Assembly (NCBI GenBank): GCA_964019165.1
Contig: OZ025283.1
Span: 7,501 to 71,500, forward strand
Direction: 5' to 3'
Source: Mastigias papua
Taxonomy: Eukaryota > Cnidaria > Scyphozoa > Rhizostomeae > Mastigiidae
Length of the DNA stretch: 64,000 nt
Translations under genes and position numbers: made by a program
Shown: in pieces, positions 41,493 through 52,859 of the stretch
Numbering within the stretch: position 1 is the stretch's first letter
Layout of the letters: the number at the start of each line of letters is the position of its first letter
Notes under the pieces: model-generated
What the model was told of the DNA's origin: nothing
The model's database searches: none
What the model saw: only the letters and a program-made list of their open reading frames with translations

Positions 41493-42631
41493 AAGTGATA
41501 CACCACCCCACATAATTAGCGAATATACACAAGCGAAACAAAAATGCACGAAAATGGTCCAAAATGATAAAACTATTCATTGAGAATAAGGTAAAATACC
41601 ATAAATAATATGTAAAACGAGTTTCAAATTAAAATTGATGCAAAATAATAAACCCCTTTAGTAACCCCAAATTTAATAAGGAGAATTAATATTACCATTA
41701 AATGGTTTATTAGTAATAATCCATAAAATATGTTCCATAAATTATGTTCAATAAATAACAGAGTTGATTATACAAGGAGAGATTTTTTTAAAAATTTCTA
41801 TTAATATTTTTTCATTGTATTTTAACCATTTTTCAAAATTATTACCAATACATTTTTATCAATATTTTATTCTAGTTTATTTATTCCACTCCTTTTTAAT
41901 TCATTCATTTATATCAATATTATAAATCCATTTTTCTTATATCCATTTTTTATAACTTCATTTCAAATATCTATATTATAACTTTATTTCTTATATCTAT
42001 TTTTTTTAACTCCATTTAATATAATTATTTTATAACACTAATTCTTATAAACATTTATTATAACACAATTCTCTTATATCTAAATTATAACTCCATTTCT
42101 TATAATCAATTTATAACTCTATTTCTTATAATCATTTATAACTCCATTTCTTATAATTATTTTAATAACACCATTTATTATAATTATTTATAACTCCATT
42201 TCTTATAATTATTTTATAACACTATTCAAATATCTATTTTTATTTATACCATTCTCTCATAAACATTTCAATACTTACCAATTATTCAATAACCACATTC
42301 TCTTAAATCATTCAATTTATACTAGTCTATTATTCTCTATTCACTGTCTCAATTATGTGTCTCTATTACGTGTCTCAATTATGTGTCTCAATTACGTGTC
42401 TCAATTATGTGTCTCAATTACGTGTCTCAATTATGTGTCTCTATTATGTGTCTCAATTACGTGTCTCAATAATGTGTCTCTATTACGTGTCTCAATAATG
42501 TGTCTCTATTACGTGTCTCTATTACGTGTCTCTATTACGTGTCCCAACCTGTGTCTCAACCTGTGTCTCAACCTGTGTCCCAACCTGTGTCCCAGTTTTA
42601 TGTCCCAATAGTGTCACCATACATTATATAT
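41493..42631 (-). repeat. Right terminal inverted repeat of the Polinton (1.14 kb)
   Basis: Reverse complement of 17283-18382 with very few differences apart from 39 extra bases in the 13-bp minisatellite. Its inner end is at AAGTGATACACCACC. It terminates CCATACATTATATAT. Confidence 0.95.
42345..42603. repeat. 13-bp minisatellite within the right TIR
   Basis: Tandem units TGTCTCAATTACG/TGTCTCAATTATG and related, ending in TGTGTCTCAACC-type units, the inverse of 17310-17532 with about three more units. Confidence 0.85.
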
Positions 42632-42637
42632 AACATG
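42632..42637. repeat. Polinton target-site duplication, right
   Basis: AACATG, identical to 17277-17282. Confidence 0.92.
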
Positions 42638-43985
42638 GACTTAACATAGTTGAATAATCAATGAAGAAGCTGGATATTGTATTGTGCTAGTTAAACATGG
42701 AATTATCATAGTTGAATAATGAATGAAGTAATTGGACATTGACTTGTGATAGTTGAACATGGAATTAACATAGTTGAATAGTGAATGAAGAAGTTGGACA
42801 TTAAAGTGTGATAGTTAAACATGGAATTATCATAGGTGAATATTGAATGAAGAAGTTGAACATTGCATTGTGATAGTTGAACATGGAATTAGCATAGTTG
42901 AATAATGAATGAAGATGTTCGACATTGAATCGTGATAATTAGACATGGAATTATCATAGTTGAATAATGAATGAAGAGGTTCAACATTGAATTGTGATAG
43001 TTAAACATGGAATTATCATAGTTGACTATTGACTGAAGAAGGTGAACATTGAATTGTGATAGTTGAACATAGACTTATCATAGTTGAATATTTAGTGAAG
43101 ACATTGGACATTGACGTGTGATAGTTAAATATGGAATTATCATAGTTGAATATTGAATGAGGAAGTTGAACATTGAATTGTGATAGTTGAACATGGAATT
43201 ATCATAGTTGAATATTGAATGAAGAAGTTGGACATTGACTTTTCATAGTTGAGAATTGAATGATGAAGTTGAATATTGAATTATCACAGCTGAAAATTGA
43301 ATGAAGACGTTGGACATTGAATTGTGATAGTTAAACATGGAATTATCATACTTGAATATTGAATGAAGAAGTTGGACATTGAATTGTGATAGATAAACAT
43401 GGAATTATCATAGTTGAATATTGAATGAGGAAGTTGACCATTGAATTGTGATAGTTGAATATTGAATTATCACAGTTGAAAATTGAATGAAGAAGTTGGA
43501 CATTGAATAGTGATAGTTGATCATGGAATTATCATAGTTGACTATTGAATGAAGAAGTTGGACATTGAATTGTGATAGTTAAACATGGAATTATCATAGT
43601 TGAATATTGACTGAAGAAGTTGAACATTGACTTATGATAATTGAATATGGAATTATCATAGTTGAATATTGAATGAAAAAGTTGGACATTGAATTGTGAT
43701 AGTTGAATATTGAATTATCACAGTTGAAAATTGAATGAAGAAGTTGGACATTGAATAGTGATAGTTGATCATGGAATTATCATAGTTGAATATTGACTGA
43801 AGAAGTTGAACATTGACTTATGATAATTGAATATGGAATTATCATAGTTGAATATTGAATGAAGAAGTTGGACAGTTAATTGTGATAGTTGAACATTGAA
43901 TGAAGAAGTTGAACATTTAATTGTGGTAGTTGAACATTGAATTGTCATAGTTGAACAGTGAATTGTCACAGTTGAATATTTAATT
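42632..43985. repeat. Satellite array right of the Polinton
   Basis: The same 62-bp monomer resumes after the target duplication and fades at about 43985. A block of about 240 bp is repeated near 43500 and 43755 (TGATCATGGAATTATC variant). Confidence 0.93.
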
Positions 43986-44026
43986 TGTGTTTGATTATTG
44001 CTATAAATGGCATGCCATACCACACA

Positions 44027-44142
44027 CTAGCAAGTTTTGTTGCCAGCAACTGCAATTTGTCTTGTTGACAACAAAAATCACAGGTTTGTGGGGAAGTAAA
44101 ACAGAAACCTGTTGTCGCTAGCAACAAAAAAAACATCTAGTA
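44027..44142. repeat. Small inverted-repeat element
   Basis: CTAGCAAGTTTTGTTGCCAG at the left and, inverted, GTCGCTAGCAACAAAA..CTAG at the right form an imperfect foldback of about 115 bp. The motif GTTTTGTTGCCAGCAACT-like recurs at 44158. Possibly a MITE, but no target duplication was determined. Confidence 0.35.
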
Positions 44143-44193
44143 TGTTTGATTTTTGCTTTTGTTGCCAGCAACTAAAAACAGAAAAAAGCCGAT

Positions 44194-44466
44194 GTGCAGG
44201 GGTGCAAAAACATTTCTCTGGTCGATGCACCAATCAGTGACTGTTTCATCACTTATGATATCATGCCAGGTGACAGAATGGAGGCCACATCAAAAGGGGC
44301 ATATTCGTTTTCATGGATGACAGATATTGAAGATGCGTTGGTTGAGCTTTGGAGTGAACGAACCCATCTGTATGCTATAAGCTCACTAGAGTATGCAGAC
44401 AGGGCTGCGAAAGCTGCGGCGGTGCCAGAAATCTCAGGCGTTCTTGATGTAACAGGTAATGAATGA
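44194..44466 (+). CDS. Possible exon with MADF/Myb-like domain
   Basis: An open stretch of about 90 codons. EDALVELWSERTHLYAISS followed by YADRAAKAAAVPEI fits the start of a MADF/Myb-SANT-like DNA-binding domain (acidic helix, Trp, LY.hSS, Y.dR). A GT donor-like ACAG|GTAATG at 44452-44460 suggests the exon ends there. A TGTGCAG acceptor-like site lies at about 44194. Such domains occur in host regulators and in Harbinger-type elements. No following exon could be found, because the 4.85-kb TIR element starts at 44481. Confidence 0.35.
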   Translation: MQGCKNISLVDAPISDCFITYDIMPGDRMEATSKGAYSFSWMTDIEDALVELWSERTHLYAISSLEYADRAAKAAAVPEISGVLDVTGNE

Positions 44467-44839
44467 GGCTATAAAAAACAATTCTTCTCTACAATCAGCT
44501 ACGTCACTACGGAATCCCATGAGAAGCGAGCGCACGCGCTACTGGTCATTGCGAACAACCACTACTGGCGTTCGGCAGCGTGTGATTTGCGTCTGACAAG
44601 AGTCGTAAGTACTGTAATTTATTTATTGATAATGATCCGTATTCTTTGTTATAGTTATATAAAACCACTTGATTGATCAAATTGTATAGTTTGCTATCGA
44701 TTGTCCCTTTACGCTAGAGGGCCTGTTGCTTTATTTACAGGTTTCCACAAACATTGAGCCTAATCGATCGAATGGTTTACAAAAACTCTGGATACAGGCA
44801 ATATTGACCTATTGCCACTATTGCTAACGAATGAATGTT

Positions 44840-45830
44840 ATTTTCATCCGTAGAATTGAACCAGTTGTTGAAACGCTGCTCCACCGGAGAACAGAAGTTT
44901 GCCTAACGGGTATAGTGAGAAACGTCCAGCGGACATGCACATTTGCTAGTAATCTGCAATTGGCATTTGCATCCCACGAACTAACCATTGTGTATTAAGC
45001 TAGGTTCATTACTTACACCTGCGCTACCAGGGACCTTAGCAGTTTTGCCAGTGAGGTAGATTTATTGCTTATATTAATTCTACCAGAGACCCTGAAAGTT
45101 TACCTAACGGGCACAGTGACCGTAGCCACGTGGCAGAATGATCTCTCGTCCACCGGACATGCACATCTGTTGGTAATCTACCATTGACATTTTCATCCAA
45201 CGAACTAAAGATTTTATCAAGCTAAGTTTATACCTTATACGAGCTTCACCAGGGAATTCAGCAGTTTGCCTATTAGATAGATCTATTGGTATACCAGCTC
45301 TACCAGCGAACCTAAAAGTTTGCCTAACTGGCACTGAAAGTAGCCATGGGGCAGAATGACCTCTCGTCCACCGACCATGCACATTTGCGAGTAGTCTGCC
45401 ATGGACCTTTTCCTCCAAAGAACTAGACATATTTTCAATCTAGGTTTGTTGTTTATACGAGCTCTGCCAGGGAACTTAGCAGTTTGCCTACGAGCACTCC
45501 CTACGAGGTAGATTTATTGCTTATACCAGATCTACCAGATCACCTACACATGTGCCTAACAGGCGTATTGAAAGTAACCACATGTCAGAATGATCTCTCG
45601 TCCACCGGACATGCACATTTGCGAGTAATCTGCAACTGACATTTTCATTCAAAGAACTACACATTTTATCTAGCTAGGTTTATTGCTTATGTCAGCTCTG
45701 CCAGAGAACTTATAAGTTTGCCTACCAGGCATGATGAGATCACCACAGGCCAGAATGGCCTTTTGCCCACCGGGCATGATACCTTTGCAGGATATGCAGT
45801 TTTCGTCTTAGCCCACAGACTGAAATCGTG
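44840..45830. repeat. Tandem array, about 225-bp units
   Basis: At least four diverged units. The anchor GGACATGCACATTTGCGAGT (with variants) appears at about 44933, 45158, 45378 and 45609, spacing 220-231. Each unit also holds CTACCAGGGA-like, GTTTGCCTAACGGGCA-like and TCTCTCGTCCACCG-like blocks. Confidence 0.8.
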
Positions 45831-48800
45831 TTTCTAATGAATATATGGCAAACCTCTCCCGGAGAGGCTGAAAATGTAAAAGTGATGCATGATGAGATGG
45901 ATGATACTAAGCAGAACGATTTTAGTCATTTGTATGTAGGTAGAAATTACATGACTCGGGAAAAGGGCCCATGTGTTGTATACTGTTTGTTAGTTTACGT
46001 AACTCTAAGTATCTTAGATTGATACATTACTGTAACATAAACAGACAGGCTAACTGCAAGTATTAAGTAATGTCTCTCCCCTCTTTTTGTGACACACTGA
46101 TCGCATTTCACATTCAAAAACCGGATGACAGCTTAACAGGACGGGGGTACATGATAGCAGCTGTTTTACTGAGAGAAACAAGTTATTTAGTCGATTGCGT
46201 CTTGGCGAGAAACAGCCCACCGTACAATGTTGCCCGTCAGTGTGCTTTTGTGGCAAAATTCGAATGATCTTTTAGGTTCAATCACTTCATACGACTTAAT
46301 AATGTAGCTTCATACTTCCGGCTTAGCGACATCTCAGGAACTTGTCAGTTCTCCATGCAGAACATCCGTCTACTATAGTGCACAGTGGGTAATGTTTGGT
46401 TTGCATACTCTCTAGTAGGGTAGCAACAGTTCTCTCACACTGTGATTTATAACGACTAGTCATTGACAGTCACTACTCTGAAATCCTAACTCCAGGCACC
46501 ATAGAGGAAACTATGCTGAATAATGTAGAAAGTGTGCAGAATTCCCGATAGTAAATTCAATGATATTTGCCCAAATTATAAACTATCATGTGCATGTCAG
46601 TGTGGCTTTGTTGCTGGCAAGGTTCTTTACATTTGCCATGTTGCAATAAGAGCTAGCGAATGATGAGAAGATACCATCTTATGTCGCAAGGGCCAAGATC
46701 AAGTTCTATGCTTCCATTATTCGATATGTGTATAAATAGATACAAACATCATACTGAAGACAGTATAGATGTATTACTACAGGATGTCATGGCGTTATTG
46801 ACCTTACATATTCGTATTATGGCATTCTACTTGTCAATCTGCTACGCAATCACTTGACTACTGTATTTGTTAGGTTCATTGTGTCATTCTGAGGAAATAA
46901 TTGAGCACTCTACAGAGATAGCCATGACGCCATGCTAATACTACGTAATAACTGGAGGAACAGAAGTCTCCTTTCAGATGACTTACATAGCCTATTGGAT
47001 AGAGGCCATCCCCCTTTCTCGGTGGTTTTAAGCTTTTGCATTATCGACAGATACCATAAAAAATTTATTTTTACTAAAATGAGTTCATTTGAATTTATTA
47101 CAAAGTTGTCACTATGGTCAACTAAAGTGGCAATTCTCCTTTTACTATGCTCAAGAATGCTCAATTCCATTCAATTTTGCCGCTGTTACTGCTATTGCTT
47201 TTACGCAATTATTATTAAACAAGTTACTTAAAATTAGGCAAAATGCCGCTTTTCAACAGCAATATATTGTAGTCAATAATAATAGTAATCATTGTAGACA
47301 TATGTGTGGAGCATCATAAGTGTTAGTATCAGAGGCCAAAGTCGTATTGATTTTCTTTTGCTGATTAGACCCTTTGCCGCCTACAGCCTATTTTAGGCAG
47401 ACTGGATTACTTCATTAGCTATTGCTACATGAAATGCCTCCTTGAGAGCATGGGAAGCTGTTTTTTGATCACACTTAATCAGATGCTCTTTGGTTTTTTG
47501 AGTGTGAAAGAACCTGGCAATTAGGAGGGAATGTGGAAAGAAGTTTCTTGAGACTAAGCACTTAACCGCTTACCAAGCCTATGTTCCTACAACTATGAGC
47601 AATGACAAACACTATTTCTACTACCATCCATATGCATGTATTATCTGTCAATTTATAAGTGGCATAGAAATGGCTGATATTTCCATCAATTGGCCGGTTT
47701 CCATAGAAAATTAGCATCTACGCTGCATGTGAACCTTCTTGTAACGATAAATCTTCCGCAGAATGGATGATGTCCAGCGCATGTTCCCTTTCCGGGAAAA
47801 ATTTTCAGCCATATACTGTATATATAAATTTTACTTTTCTCGAGTCTTAAGACTCAGTTTGATAGAGGGAGCAGCCAAATTGGCTATCTCTTTTGTCATT
47901 GTCCTTATTTTAGCATTTAAGAATATTGCCAGAATTCTGGTTTGGTTAGTATTTTAGTTTAGCCTATTAGGACTATTAAGTAATGCAACCTCCTTTCTAT
48001 TTCTCATACAGTTCTACACAACTAATCGAGACATATGGCGACTACTGTATATCTCACCAGATCTTCAATTAAAATCCCTCTGTCCTACGAAGCTGTTGGT
48101 TAGCTTTCTCGGTCAGGTGCCAGTCTTAACACATGATTGCACCTTGCTTCACATCAAAGAACTAAAACCTCATAACAGGCTATTTAGCATTCTCCACAAA
48201 ACTCTACTACCAGGGAGAAAGAATCTTTGTGAAATGGGTCAGTACACTGATAACGCCAGTTGGCATATATGCTGGTGCACTTCTCCACATACGTGTTAGG
48301 TTACTGTAACCTCTGCAGTGGAAGACCCAATTTTGCTTTGTGTAATGTTGCACATGATTAGCAATGGACTTATTCATCTTGTAGTTGAGGTACAATGACA
48401 ATAGTTGCTTTACCGTTATATACCATCACCCAACTGGCAACAAGGGTTAAAGAAAGAATTATATGTTGTGCTTTCTGATTTATAATAGTCGTAATGTCCG
48501 GATGGGATACCCAGAACACAATATGTTTTGTTAAACTCAGACTTTAAATGTCAATTATTTCGATTATCTCTTAGAATAAATTTGGATAATCAGTCGTATT
48601 GCAATGCGTTAGATGCATTTACTTGCTGTTACTTGATGTTTGAATCTCAATTGGAATGCTATATGCGCAAGGTAACATTACCATAGCGCCCCTTAAATTA
48701 CGAAATTACCTCAAAATTCTCACTAGGTATCGCATATAGAGACTCAGTCAGAGACGCTGCGCTGTTTTAAGCGTTACTTATGTTGATTTGAATTAGTAGT

Positions 48801-49286
48801 GTTAAAATTACTTTAAAAATTTTAACATTCCGTTTAATTTGATTGATTGGATTTATTATACGTTGTTTGTGTAGATGTGTAGTAATCTGGTACACATGTT
48901 TGTGAGATACGAGTCTTAGAGATATCTTCAAAAAAAAAAAAAAAAAAAAAGAAAGAAAAAGATACATCACTGTGTAAGTTTAGCAGTTGTCCTTTCTAAT
49001 TTGACTTCTCTCCTGGGATACTTATATCAGTCCGTGAACTAGAGAATAAGGAGTCGTAACTGTCATTACACTTATTTTTTATATATAACAAACTATGTTG
49101 AATTAGATATTATGCCTTCGCCCTCATTTGTGTAAACTTCGATTTGCACAGTAATGTTCATAACTGGTGCACACTAGTGGCTATTACTAGCTCTGCAAAC
49201 TCCCCAATGCTCCTGTTTTTATTGTGTAACTATGCGTTACATATTTCTTTCGCCTATAATGGGTTCGTGATCACAGGGCTTTAAAG
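45831..49286. other. Interior of the TIR element, no supported gene
   Basis: About 3.4 kb of AT-rich DNA. Open frames are all below 100 codons with no recognisable domain. A pure A run followed by GAAAG (about 48931-48960) could be a simple repeat or the tail of a retroposon, but no retroposon body was recognised. No promoter or RNA signal was seen. Confidence 0.4.
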
Positions 49287-49337
49287 TCTCATGGGATTCC
49301 GTAGTGACGTAGCTGATTGTAGAGAAGAATTTAAAAA

Positions 49338-49673
49338 TTAAACGAGACTTACCTGTAAGTTGATGTTTGATTGTAATTCTTCTCTACCATCAGCAGGAAC
49401 GGAGGAATCACATGCCCTCCCATAAACAATTTTAATACCATTCCCACCCAGTATTCCTCCGTCCTGCTGATGACGAGCAATATTTCATTTTCATTCATTT
49501 TCATTTCAGTCATTTAATAATTATTTATCTATTTTACTATCTTCCTGTGATCACTCACGCTTTAAAGAATGACCAGTAGCGCGTGCGCTCGCTTCTCATG
49601 TGATTCCTCCGTTCCTGCTGATGGTAGAGAAGAATTACAATCAAACATCAACTTACAGGTAAGTCTCGTTTAA
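49338..49673. mobile_element. MITE, 336 bp, related to the preceding element
   Basis: Ends are inverted repeats of about 85 bp: TTAAACGAGACTTACCTGTA ... TTCTTCTCTACCATCAGCAG, mirrored at the right. The ATTCTTCTCTAC(A/C)ATCAGC core and the GCGCGTGCGCTCGCTTCTCA block are shared with the 44481-49330 element. The outer ends contain CTTACAG|GTAAGT, a strong splice-donor-like sequence on either strand. Confidence 0.7.
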
Positions 49674-49773
49674 TTTTTTAAATTATTGCTCTTATAGGTC
49701 TAGTTGTTTCATGCAAGTATATGAAGGATAGGAAAGGGACAAATACCTGATATGAAAAATAATGTTCTATATT

Positions 49774-50600
49774 CTAATGCTCTGTTGTTGAAGAAATAGT
49801 CTCCCACTGTGCATTAAAAACTATGATTACTGTCCACAAACACATGTGTAAACCCAGTAGCACTTGCTGCTTTGGCTCCTTAATGTCTATAATGTGCATG
49901 TGCAAAGCAGCCTTGTTGATATTAGAATCACAATTTCTGGGTATTGTATAATTGTCCAGTATTGCTTTACATTTCTGTTGGTCAAATTCGACAGAGACTT
50001 TCTCACTGACAATTGTAGCTAGGTGCTCTGAAACTGGTGGGCCTCTTTCCTCAGAAGGCATTAACGATTCACTTAATGCATTACGCAAAGAATCATTATT
50101 CATGTCCTTTACTAAGTCAGAAACCTGATGGTCCTCATCAAACTCTGGTCTGCCATTAAGGTTTACAATATTATCTTTGGAGCATCCTAAGTCAGGCAAA
50201 TATGCTGACTGTGCAGCTGAGGGAGTTGCTATCTGTGCAGCTAAAGGAGCTGCTGTCAGTGCAGCAGAGAAACATGCTGTCTGTGCAGCAGAGAAACTTG
50301 CTGTCTGTGCAGCTGGTCCAAGGGATGTCTGCACAGTCATTGGTGTTGCAGTTAAGGATGCTATCATGTCACTTTCAGACTTGGTTCTGAGACATTTAAA
50401 TGAGGCATTGAGATTCCATTAGGGCCGTCATAAGGCAAAGGTCGTTTATGGCGCTTGGACATCAAAGTAGCTAACATGGCATTGTTTTGATCCATGTTAT
50501 CTTTCATAGCCACTATTAAGGTTACAATATCTGGAGTAATATCAGCCCCTTTGGGAGTCGCTGATTCATCCCCCAAACATGCCATTATTTCGCCTGACAA
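49774..50600 (-). pseudogene. DIRS-like retroelement ORF1 relic
   Basis: Two adjoining minus-strand frames (50600-50364 and 50367-49774). The first has an acidic/Met-rich start and RHKRPLPYDGP. The second starts with an Ala/Gln/Thr low-complexity stretch of short repeats, then ERGPPVSEHLATIVSEKV and CKAILDNYTIPRNCDSNINK. The latter is like the PxNC segment of ORF1 in DIRS-type and related tyrosine-recombinase elements. No recombinase or reverse transcriptase follows. Probably a fragment. Confidence 0.4.
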
Positions 50601-51286
50601 AGGGGTGTTCTGTTACAGCACTCAAAGGCAGATTCAAAATCTGAGCATAGAAAAATAAGTATCCTGAAATAACAATGTTGTGAACCATCTATTGATGATA
50701 AGGTAGCTTGGATGAACCAAGGAAATGGTGATGTAAAAATATTTCAGACAAAGTGTTGACAAAACATGTTCCAGTCAGCATCAAGAGCTTCACAACTTGT
50801 TGGCTCCTGCGCTTCACTCTCTCTCCTACAACTATGCAATGATGTAGGCTAATGACAAAATAGAACTAGAGGAAACAGGCAACCTGTATCCCTTGGCCCA
50901 GTGATCAAAGATGTGAGCAGTGCTCACCACACTGTCAGAGATTATTTGTTTGGGGATGATACCCCCAAGGCCATCTAATATGGTAAAAAGTATAGGAAAC
51001 AAGACTAATGGATGCAACAAATAATAATAAACATACCAGATACTTTGGCATCCAATGTACTTTGGCATTGCTATAGGAGACAGTTGAGACTGTGTGTGTT
51101 TGAGGAAGAAGCAGTAATCTTATCATAAATAGACAACTAGTACAGGGGCTCCTTGGTGTATAAAAGAGACTGATCGATTTGATTGAAATAGAATAGTACC
51201 AGTATAAGTACTGAAATGAAATATCAGTTAAGCATATAAGAACTATTGTAGCACTATTTACTTTACCTTTTTTCTCTACTGACTTT
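50601..51286. other. Stretch with no identified feature
   Basis: AT-rich DNA between the DIRS-like and Mutator-like relics. Two short minus-strand frames (50832-51126) overlap each other and have no motif. Nothing else supported. Confidence 0.4.
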
Positions 51287-52330
51287 TTGAAATCATTGTC
51301 AATGTATGATTTACCTTCACCTGTTAGTGCTTCTAACTATTCCACTCAAATTGCCAAACTTTTGGTTTGTGTGAAATCAGTCTTTGATAATCAGATTGTT
51401 AATGCTGTTCAAAAACTAATAAAGATTGTTCTTCAAGAATCTGATCAAGAGGATGATCATAATTGCAGTCTTGATGTTGCAGTGGCATATGATGGTACAT
51501 GGTCTGCAAGAGGATTCATTGCAAAGCATGGCATAGGAGTTGTGATTTCCTCTGATATAGGAGAGATACTTGATTTGAAAATACTTTGAAAGCTGTATGA
51601 AAATCCCTTGACAGCTATATGAAAGTTGCAAGCAAAGCAAGGCAACCAATGCCCAAGCAACCTTGGGCACAGAGCAGCTAATATACGGAATGGTGAACAA
51701 AGTTATAAAGGGTCTGGTTTCAATGTGGAGATAGAAGTAGCACACAGGTTGTTGGATAGATCAATCACCCTCCATACATTGAGATACAGGTGGATGATTA
51801 GTTATGTGGACAGTGAAACTCACCAAAGAATTGGTAAAGGTTATGGTGAAGCTTACTTAGATATTGGTGAAAAGTTGGATTGTATTAGACATGTTGGTAA
51901 AAGACAGCATTGAGCTTTGGATAGAGTTAGACTGACAAAAAAGGTACATTGTCAGATGGGAAACTGGTAGGGGATAGAAAATGGTGACTCACTGAATCTG
52001 TTATCAAAAGGTTGAGTGAGTTTTACAGGAATGGTATAAAACAAACTGTGGATAGAGAAATTAATACACCAGAAGAGAGACAGAGGTCTTTAAATGCTTC
52101 AAAAAAAATAATAGCTGTCTGGTTTCATTCCATCGAGCTCTATGATCCTCAGTAAAACAGTTTTGTCCAGAAGATTATTGGTGCTGTTGGAAGCAGATGA
52201 AAGAAACTGTGAAAAATTGTTTATCATTTGAATCCTGTTTTCTTGGAGCTGCTGAAAGAAACCTTTGTTAACCTTTCTCAACCCAGACAGATGGAAAGAT
52301 GCTTACCAGGGTTTTCTCAAAACCAGAATG
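51287..52330 (+). pseudogene. Mutator-like transposase relic
   Basis: 51287-51589 encodes LDVAVAYDGTWSARGF followed by GIGVVISSDIGEILDLK, the catalytic start of a Mutator-like transposase family (first acidic residue in the YDGTW motif) that is widespread in invertebrates. A second frame (51626-51913) has YGEAYLDIGEKLDCIRHVGK, a later conserved block. Weaker similarity continues to about 52330. At least two frameshifts and stops make it non-functional. No TIRs were found. Confidence 0.6.
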
Positions 52331-52840
52331 AGAGTTTTGAGTCTTATCAAGTGAGCAACTTATGAGCGTGGCCTTTCATAATTTTGATACTTATTTGCTT
52401 CAAGGATATTCCTGCTGTTATGCTAGACAATAACTGTTATGTATATGTATAAGTGTTGTTGTGCTAAACTGTTCATTTTCCTAGAAAGCATAAAATAACA
52501 CTTTTTAAGGCCTGTGTTGGAAAGATACCCCCTGATCTTGGGTCATGTGGTCAACATCATGTGAGCAGTTCATGCAATGTAAGTAGTGTCGTAATAAGTA
52601 GAGTTGATATACCAGTTTTAGTTCAGTATGTGTTAGCTTTCGGAGTGTTAGTGTCACAAATCGCGCGTTCAATATATATAATCTTGTTATGTTATGTTAT
52701 GTTCATGAAAGATAACAATCAAGAAATGCGGAGTTTTCAATAGTCTCTCTCTCTAGCCCATAATTACAACAAATATGGCACACAACATGGGGCGAGGGAT
52801 TGAGAAGTAGAAGTTAATGCGATTTATTCAACATGGTATG
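52331..52840. other. Leader region upstream of the BEL/Pao relic
   Basis: No coding sequence recognised. If the BEL/Pao element had a 5' LTR it should lie here (a TGTTGG at about 52514 is a possible LTR start), but no second copy is visible after 57279, so I cannot define it. Confidence 0.3.
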
Positions 52841-52859
52841 AACGACAGATGATGACTAT

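Larger units (their letters stand above)
17283..42631. mobile_element. Polinton/Maverick (adintovirus-like) element, 25.3 kb
   Basis: The boundaries are set by long terminal inverted repeats and a perfect 6-bp target duplication (AACATG), the duplication size expected for Polintons. It encodes the hallmark set: protein-primed family B DNA polymerase, retroviral-type integrase, FtsK/HerA-like ATPase, adenain-like protease, major capsid protein and penton-like minor capsid protein. Extra cargo includes fibre-like and lectin-like proteins, a PLA2 domain and ankyrin-like repeat genes. Without the Helitron nested in polB the element is 22.4 kb. It is richer in A+T than its flanks. Termini begin ATATATAATGTATGG. 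Several genes are broken, so this copy is probably not autonomous, although near-identical TIRs indicate a young insertion. Confidence 0.96.
44481..49330. mobile_element. Unassigned DNA element with perfect 44-bp TIRs
   Basis: The two ends are identical inverted repeats of 44 bp beginning ATTCTTCTCTACAATCAGCT. At the left end they are followed by CGAGCGCACGCGCTACTGG, which also occurs in the MITE at 49338. The interior is 4.8 kb without a recognisable transposase. It contains a 225-bp tandem array. No clear target duplication is seen. I consider it a non-autonomous DNA transposon of unknown superfamily. Confidence 0.65.

Noticed and set aside
46910..47319. Overlapping open frames inside the 44481-49330 element
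   Set aside because: Frames overlap on both strands, are below 100 codons and show no recognisable motif.
48931..48960. Poly-A run as the tail of a LINE or processed gene
   Set aside because: No reverse transcriptase, gene body or target duplication is seen next to it.
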